64,000 nt of DNA from NCBI GenBank assembly GCA_964577055.1, contig CAZNWC010000002.1, positions 186,001 through 250,000 on the forward strand. Direction: 5' to 3'. The translations under genes were made by a program, and so were the position numbers. The DNA comes from PNNG01 sp964577055 (GTDB taxonomy: Bacteria > Bacteroidota > Bacteroidia > UBA7662). The notes under the pieces are model-generated. The model did not search any database. It saw nothing but the letters and a program-made list of their open reading frames with translations, and was not told the DNA's origin. Shown here piece after piece: positions 59,511-64,000 of this stretch; position 1 is the stretch's first letter; the number at the start of each line of letters is the position of its first letter.

Positions 59511-60224
59511 TTATTCTGTCTTTACCACGAGCTTAAAGCCCTTACCATGCACGTTCATGATTTCCACATTTCCATCGGCCGACAACATTTTCCGGAGTTT
59601 ACTGATGAAAACGTCCATACTTCTGCCATTAAAATAGGTATCACTCCCCCAAATTTGCTTGAGAGCATGTTCTCTCGGTACCACTTCATTCACACGTGCA
59701 CTCAGCATGCGTAGCAATTCCGACTCCTTAGAAGTCAGATCGGTTTGCTGGCCATCGATGGTGAGGGTTTGGGTTATTGCATTAAAATGGGTTCGCGAAA
59801 AATGAAACTGATCTGTTTCCGCTTGCAATGCCATCCCCCGGCGTAAAGTTCTGCGCAGTACAGCGTGAATACGCACCATGAGCTCATCCATGCTGAATGG
59901 CTTGGTCAGATAATCATCGGCACCAATTTCAAATCCTTTGAGTACATCTTCTTTCATGCTTCTGGCTGTCACAAAGATGATGGGAACTTCGGCATTCATT
60001 TTCCTGATTTCTTTGGCAAGCGTAAAGCCATCTTTGATGGGCATCATGATGTCGAGAATCAATAAATTGTAATTCGACGATTCGAACTTAGCCAGAGCTT
60101 GTGCGCCATCTGTTGCTAAATCAACTTCGAAGCCTTTCGCACGCAAGCGTTCTGAAAGAATGAGGCCGAGATTCTCATCATCTTCGGCCATTAACACTTT
60201 GATTTCATTTTCAGGATTTTCCAT
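59511..60224 (-). CDS. OmpR-family response regulator (RprY-like)
   Basis: A 237-aa two-domain regulator. The receiver shows acidic D15-D16 (AEDDENLG), phospho-acceptor D58 (LLILDIMMP), T/S in VTARS and K108 (YLTKPFS). A winged-helix OmpR/PhoB DNA-binding domain follows (about residues 135-237; LTSKESELLRML, VPREHALKQIWG, SMDVFISKLRKML). It is paired with the histidine kinase upstream, overlapping it by 14 nt. The pair resembles Bacteroides RprXY. Targets unknown. Confidence 0.92.
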   Translation of the reverse strand: MENPENEIKVLMAEDDENLGLILSERLRAKGFEVDLATDGAQALAKFESSNYNLLILDIMMPIKDGFTLAKEIRKMNAEVPIIFVTARSMKEDVLKGFEIGADDYLTKPFSMDELMVRIHAVLRRTLRRGMALQAETDQFHFSRTHFNAITQTLTIDGQQTDLTSKESELLRMLSARVNEVVPREHALKQIWGSDTYFNGRSMDVFISKLRKMLSADGNVEIMNVHGKGFKLVVKTE

Positions 60225-61749
60225 GATTTTCTGCTTTTTCAAAAGGAAGGGTTATGATAAATGTAGAGCCCTCGCCGAGTGTACTTTGTACTTCAACCTT
60301 GCCTCCGTGAAGTTCTACAATACTTTGCACATACGAAAGCCCTAAACCGAATCCCTTGACATCGTGGACATCACCTGTTGGAACCCGGTAAAACTTTTCG
60401 AATATTTTTTTGACTTGTGCATTGGTCATACCAATACCGTTGTCGTGTACTTCAATGAGCACACCCCCTTCGGTGTTACGCGTTTCAATCGAAACTTCTG
60501 GATTTCGGGTGCAATACTTGAGTGCGTTATCGATGAGATTGGTGAATACATTGAGCATGTGCATCTCGTCGAGCATCATTTCACGGCCCTCTGCCAACAG
60601 CCGCAAATGCAACTGCCCCTGCTTTTTTTGAACCATTAATTCTGTTTGGTTTGCTGCCTTGCTGATAAGCTCATGTAGGTTCACGCTTTTCTCCTTCAAA
60701 GAAAAACCTGATTTTTCGAGCAGAGCAATGTTTAAAATGCGCTCAACATGCCTCCGGAGCCGCTGATTTTCTTCAAAAATGATCCGATTGTAGCGCTCTG
60801 CTACAGAATTTTCTTCTTTACGCGCCAAATCGAGCACCGCTTCGCTCGCCAAGTTAATGGTTGCAATGGGTGTTTTTAATTCATGCGTCATGTTATTGAT
60901 AAAGTCGGTTTTTAACTCCGACAGCTTTTTCTGCTTCAGTAACAAATCAACCAACATGTAAAAACTCCCCCCTAACAACATAATGGCCAACATCGAAAGC
61001 ATGATTTGGGCCGACACATGGCTGAAGAAAAATGCCCTTTGATTGTAAAAACGAAAGACCAAATAATAGTTTGTGGTAAGTTGATCGCCCGGAAACAGCT
61101 TGGCCAAAAATACATTCTGGGTACCTGCCACCTTGTTTTCATTGGCAACCCTCTTGAAAAAGGCATTATCGCCTTTAACAATTTCGTAAGTATATTCTTT
61201 CGTTAGCTCGTACTTTACAAACACTACCTCCGACAATGAATCAATGAGCGCATCGTTTACACGCTCATAAATGTTCAAGTTGCGCGATTCCTGGATCTCA
61301 CGCATAAAAGCCAACATGAAATCATTGTTCTTAAACAGTTGATTATCAGCTATCAATTTATCAACTGCATGCGAAACGCTGTCATCGTCGGATTCCTCAT
61401 TTTCCCACAGAGACAAATCGGCCCCAAAGTCCGGGAAACCACCTCCCATCAACGGATCATTGGGCACATTAGCCATGCCATTCAAGCCCGTTGGGGGAAC
61501 AGGTATGTTATTTTCGGTTGTCTTCAACGAGGCGCGTAAAAATGCCCCTATGGCTTCTTGGCTTTCTACACGCTTGGTGATTTCATGTACGGCATTATTG
61601 GCAAGTATATTGAAGTTTTCTTTTTGCAACTTCATGGCATTGCTCAACCAATAAAACTGAAGTGCCAACAAGGTTAAAAGCGACATAGAAATGCTGATCA
61701 CCAAGATCCGCACATGTTCGGCCTTTACCGAGATATTGAACAACGCCAT
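60211..61749 (-). CDS. Membrane sensor histidine kinase (RprX-like)
   Basis: A 512-aa kinase with membrane helices at about residues 13-35 and 246-270. The periplasmic sensor of about 210 residues between them has no recognised fold. The HisKA box has H289 (FINNMTHELKTPIAT). The ATP-binding domain shows the N box (FTNLIDNALKYC), G1 (VHDNGIGM), F (EKFYRVP) and G2 (KGFGLGLSYV). It is co-transcribed with the downstream regulator (14-nt overlap), which it should phosphorylate. The signal is unknown. Confidence 0.93.
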   Translation of the reverse strand: MALFNISVKAEHVRILVISISMSLLTLLALQFYWLSNAMKLQKENFNILANNAVHEITKRVESQEAIGAFLRASLKTTENNIPVPPTGLNGMANVPNDPLMGGGFPDFGADLSLWENEESDDDSVSHAVDKLIADNQLFKNNDFMLAFMREIQESRNLNIYERVNDALIDSLSEVVFVKYELTKEYTYEIVKGDNAFFKRVANENKVAGTQNVFLAKLFPGDQLTTNYYLVFRFYNQRAFFFSHVSAQIMLSMLAIMLLGGSFYMLVDLLLKQKKLSELKTDFINNMTHELKTPIATINLASEAVLDLARKEENSVAERYNRIIFEENQRLRRHVERILNIALLEKSGFSLKEKSVNLHELISKAANQTELMVQKKQGQLHLRLLAEGREMMLDEMHMLNVFTNLIDNALKYCTRNPEVSIETRNTEGGVLIEVHDNGIGMTNAQVKKIFEKFYRVPTGDVHDVKGFGLGLSYVQSIVELHGGKVEVQSTLGEGSTFIITLPFEKAENHGKS

Positions 61750-61818
61750 GGGTGCAAAAAACCTTAATTTATTTCAACCAAATAATCTCCATCACCCTGC
61801 TTAACTATAATTAACAGC

Positions 61819-64000
61819 CTAGCTTAAAATGGCTTTTATCTCTTCGAGGTTGAGTTGCTTGACCAAAGACTGCTCAGCTCCCACAAGTGAATCACTGATA
61901 CTTCGTTTCCTTTGTTGTAACGCCATGATTTTTTCTTCCACTGAGTTTTTGGTAATGAACCTGTACGAAATAACTGTACGCTTTTGGCCAATACGGTGAG
62001 ATCGGTCGATGGCCTGTTGTTCAACAGCAGGATTCCACCAAGGATCTAACAGTATGACGTAGTCTGCAGAGGTAAGATTCAGCCCTAAGCCGCCTGCTTT
62101 AAGGCTAATGAGAAAAACTTTTACGTCGGCCTTTTTATTGAATTGCTCAACCAATTTTGCGCGTTCTTCTCGCACAGTTTGACCATCAAGGTAATAATGG
62201 GTAATTTGCTCATGCAAAAGCCTATTTTTCACCAATCGAAGATGCTTCACGAACTGCGAAAAGACCAAAATTTTATGCCCTTCATGCAAGGCATTTTTCA
62301 GCATGCGCATGGCTTCCTCAAACTTTCCGGAAGAATCTGTATACTCATTTTCTACCATAGCAGGATGATTGGCTACTTGGCGTAAAATAGTTAGCCCCCT
62401 GAGCAGCAACATTTGCGATCGAACCAAGCCGTTTTTTTGGATAGACTCCAGTATTTCATTTCTGAAACCTGCCTTCAAACGCTCATAGGTTTCTTCTTGC
62501 GCGTCCGTCATATCGCAATAATGAATGTGTTCAATACGATCGGGCAAATCAGTTGCTACCTGCTTTTTGGTCCTCCTGAGGATGAATGGATGTATGATAG
62601 ACCTCAATCGCTTTGCGACTGTTTCGTCTTTTTCTTTCTCGATGGGATTCACATATTGGTCCCGGAAAAACTTTAGATTACCTAGTAAGCCTGGATTCAC
62701 AAAGCTCATGATGGACCACAAATCAATCACAGAATTCTCAACGGGTGTACCACTTAACACCAGTCGGTGGTTGCCTTTAAGCAAACGAACTGCACGTGAG
62801 ATTTGCGAACCTGGATTTTTGATGTTTTGACCTTCATCCAAAACGATATAATGGAAATCAACCCTTTTGAAAATTTCTAGGTCCATACGCAGCGTTCCGA
62901 AAGAGGTAATCACAAGGTCGTAAGCGCCAAACCATTGACTGTCTCTGTCGCGCTGCGTTCCTGCATGAATCATGATACTTAATTCAGGCGCAAATTTCTT
63001 GGCCTCTGCGTACCAATTATGTAAAATACTTGTAGGTGCCACCAATAAGGATGGTTTTATTGGCTGGCTGCTCTCTTTCAGTTCTAATTTGTCCTTAAGC
63101 AAAAGACAAAGAGTTTGGACTGTTTTGCCCAAGCCCATATCGTCGGCCAAGATGCCACCGAAACCGTTTTTTCGCAGGAACCATAACCAATTCAATCCGG
63201 CATGCTGATACTGTCGCAATTGAGCCCTAAACGCAGTCGGAATCTGTACTTCTTCGACTTGCTCCCATGCTTTGGCCGTTTGTATCTTGATTTTAAAATG
63301 CGCTTCGGCCCGTTCCTCCAAGGCTTGTTGCAGCTCGGTTACCAACTGATAATGATGCCTGTGCAATCGAGCATTTTCTTCGCTGGTTTCGATATGACGA
63401 AAAACCGACTGCAATTTGCTAAACCATGCTTCAGGTATAATAGCCGTTTTGCCGTTGGGCAATTCAAACTCACGGATACCATGAACTATGTGATTGCGTA
63501 ACCGCAAAAAGGGGATCTCAAATTCCCCAAACACGATTCGCGCATGAATATCAAACCAATCGCCTGTTTCAGCTACCGACAAGTCAAGGCTGTTGCCCAT
63601 GATATACAAATGGGCAGCTGTTTCATCTTGCTCCAATACAAAGCCATTGCGCACCAGCTCCTCACGGTTGACCGACAACCAATCGAGCAAGGCATGCTCC
63701 GCTCCTGCTGATTGCCCTTTTAACCCAAACAATGCACCTGATAGTTGGTGAAGTCCTAAATGATTCAGTTTATCGTGTTGATTCACCTCCCAAATGTGCG
63801 ACCGCACGGTTTTGATAAATTCATAGCCACCAGTCGTCTTGATCAATTTCACCAAGACCCTATTGCGGTTGTTGAACAAAACATCCTGTTGGTCGTATCG
63901 GAACAGCAAAATCAAGGCATAATCGCCTTGCAAAGTGCGTGTCAACCGCAAAACAGGAACCGCTTCGGTTTTATTGCTTCTGATTCCAAAGCCCTCGGCT
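61819..64000 (-). CDS. SNF2-family DNA helicase/ATPase, 5' end outside the window
   Basis: At least 727 codons, open to the right edge with no stop, so the N terminus is missing; the first in-window codons are plus-strand 63997-63999. SNF2 motifs: LADDMGLGKTVQ (I), TSFGTLR, VLDEGQNIKN (II, DEGQ instead of the usual DEAQ/DEAH), LSGTPVEN (III), then LKAGGLGLNLTSADYV and AIDRSHRIGQKR (V, VI). Bacterial SNF2 proteins of this kind are often about 950-1100 aa with an N-terminal SWIM zinc finger. Role in chromosome remodelling or repair is inferred from the family only. It lies 69 nt upstream of the kinase gene. Confidence 0.9.
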   Translation of the reverse strand, partial: AEGFGIRSNKTEAVPVLRLTRTLQGDYALILLFRYDQQDVLFNNRNRVLVKLIKTTGGYEFIKTVRSHIWEVNQHDKLNHLGLHQLSGALFGLKGQSAGAEHALLDWLSVNREELVRNGFVLEQDETAAHLYIMGNSLDLSVAETGDWFDIHARIVFGEFEIPFLRLRNHIVHGIREFELPNGKTAIIPEAWFSKLQSVFRHIETSEENARLHRHHYQLVTELQQALEERAEAHFKIKIQTAKAWEQVEEVQIPTAFRAQLRQYQHAGLNWLWFLRKNGFGGILADDMGLGKTVQTLCLLLKDKLELKESSQPIKPSLLVAPTSILHNWYAEAKKFAPELSIMIHAGTQRDRDSQWFGAYDLVITSFGTLRMDLEIFKRVDFHYIVLDEGQNIKNPGSQISRAVRLLKGNHRLVLSGTPVENSVIDLWSIMSFVNPGLLGNLKFFRDQYVNPIEKEKDETVAKRLRSIIHPFILRRTKKQVATDLPDRIEHIHYCDMTDAQEETYERLKAGFRNEILESIQKNGLVRSQMLLLRGLTILRQVANHPAMVENEYTDSSGKFEEAMRMLKNALHEGHKILVFSQFVKHLRLVKNRLLHEQITHYYLDGQTVREERAKLVEQFNKKADVKVFLISLKAGGLGLNLTSADYVILLDPWWNPAVEQQAIDRSHRIGQKRTVISYRFITKNSVEEKIMALQQRKRSISDSLVGAEQSLVKQLNLEEIKAILS

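Noticed and set aside
1..64000. CRISPR array, prophage, integrative element, defence island, biosynthetic cluster
   Set aside because: No regular direct repeats, integrase, transposase, phage structural gene, restriction or Cas gene, or large synthase seen on either strand.
1..64000. tRNA, rRNA, riboswitch
   Set aside because: Intergenic gaps are short. None shows a cloverleaf, rRNA core, or a known riboswitch consensus that I can recognise.

Overview
This window is ordinary chromosomal DNA from a member of the Bacteroidota. Several signs agree. Two secreted proteins end in Type IX secretion (Por) sorting domains of the YPNP type. Many start sites carry the Bacteroidota sigma-A -7 element TAnnTTTG, twice with a well-spaced TTG -33 element. 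The primary sigma factor is the short (287 aa) Bacteroidota form. Several genes belong to families best known from this phylum (DUF4294, DUF5522, DUF6580, bacillithiol deacetylase, short alanine-racemase-fold arginine decarboxylase). Shine-Dalgarno sequences are mostly absent. The exact order or family cannot be fixed from the sequence alone. No rRNA, tRNA, CRISPR array, transposase, integrase or prophage gene was seen. The right edge cuts a SNF2-type helicase gene.

Layout, left to right. 0-8 kb: thioredoxin reductase, an HxlR regulator, an FAD amine/amino-acid oxidoreductase, an acyl-CoA (propionyl-type) carboxylase beta subunit with an OmpH/Skp-like gene behind it, and divergently the phenylacetate-pathway pair paaN and paaE. 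8-16 kb: carboxynorspermidine decarboxylase, a T9SS cargo protein, an MtfA-type peptidase, and the minus-strand unit ychF-speB-carboxynorspermidine synthase. 16-30 kb: an ABC exporter, formate-tetrahydrofolate ligase, a 388-bp gap holding a degenerate inverted repeat, elbB, isocitrate dehydrogenase, a ParE-type toxin-antitoxin pair, YhhQ/DUF6580 membrane proteins, an iron alcohol dehydrogenase, HMG-CoA lyase and a DUF349 protein. 30-46 kb: SMC, an M1 peptidase, metallophosphoesterases, an atypical Nramp protein with BshB1, purB with two co-transcribed poorly known genes, an M43 T9SS protease, an aminotransferase and DUF1573. 46-64 kb: a fused alpha/beta 2-oxoacid dehydrogenase E1, LOG, arginase-argS divergent from speA, a 43-aa basic protein, sigma factor, ffh, glmM with a cysteine desulfurase, a two-component system and the helicase.

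Themes. The window holds all the committed enzymes of the arginine-agmatine-putrescine-carboxyspermidine-spermidine route (SpeA, SpeB-like, carboxynorspermidine synthase, carboxynorspermidine decarboxylase), spread over three loci, plus an arginase competing for arginine. A second theme is acyl-CoA catabolism: phenylacetate ring-opening genes, propionyl-type carboxylase, HMG-CoA lyase and branched-chain-type E1. Thiol and redox genes (TrxB, BshB1, cysteine desulfurase) form a third. Genes are tightly packed, with many 1-14 nt overlaps (ATGA, GTGA, TGATG) and convergent pairs sharing bidirectional terminators.

I did not find a clear new defence or mobile system. The best leads are modest: uncharacterised conserved genes in tight operons (the 340-aa gene behind purB, DUF6580 behind YhhQ), a 43-aa basic gene with its own strong promoter and terminator, an Nramp protein lacking the metal-binding motifs, a terminator lying inside another gene's coding end, and an inverted-repeat element.
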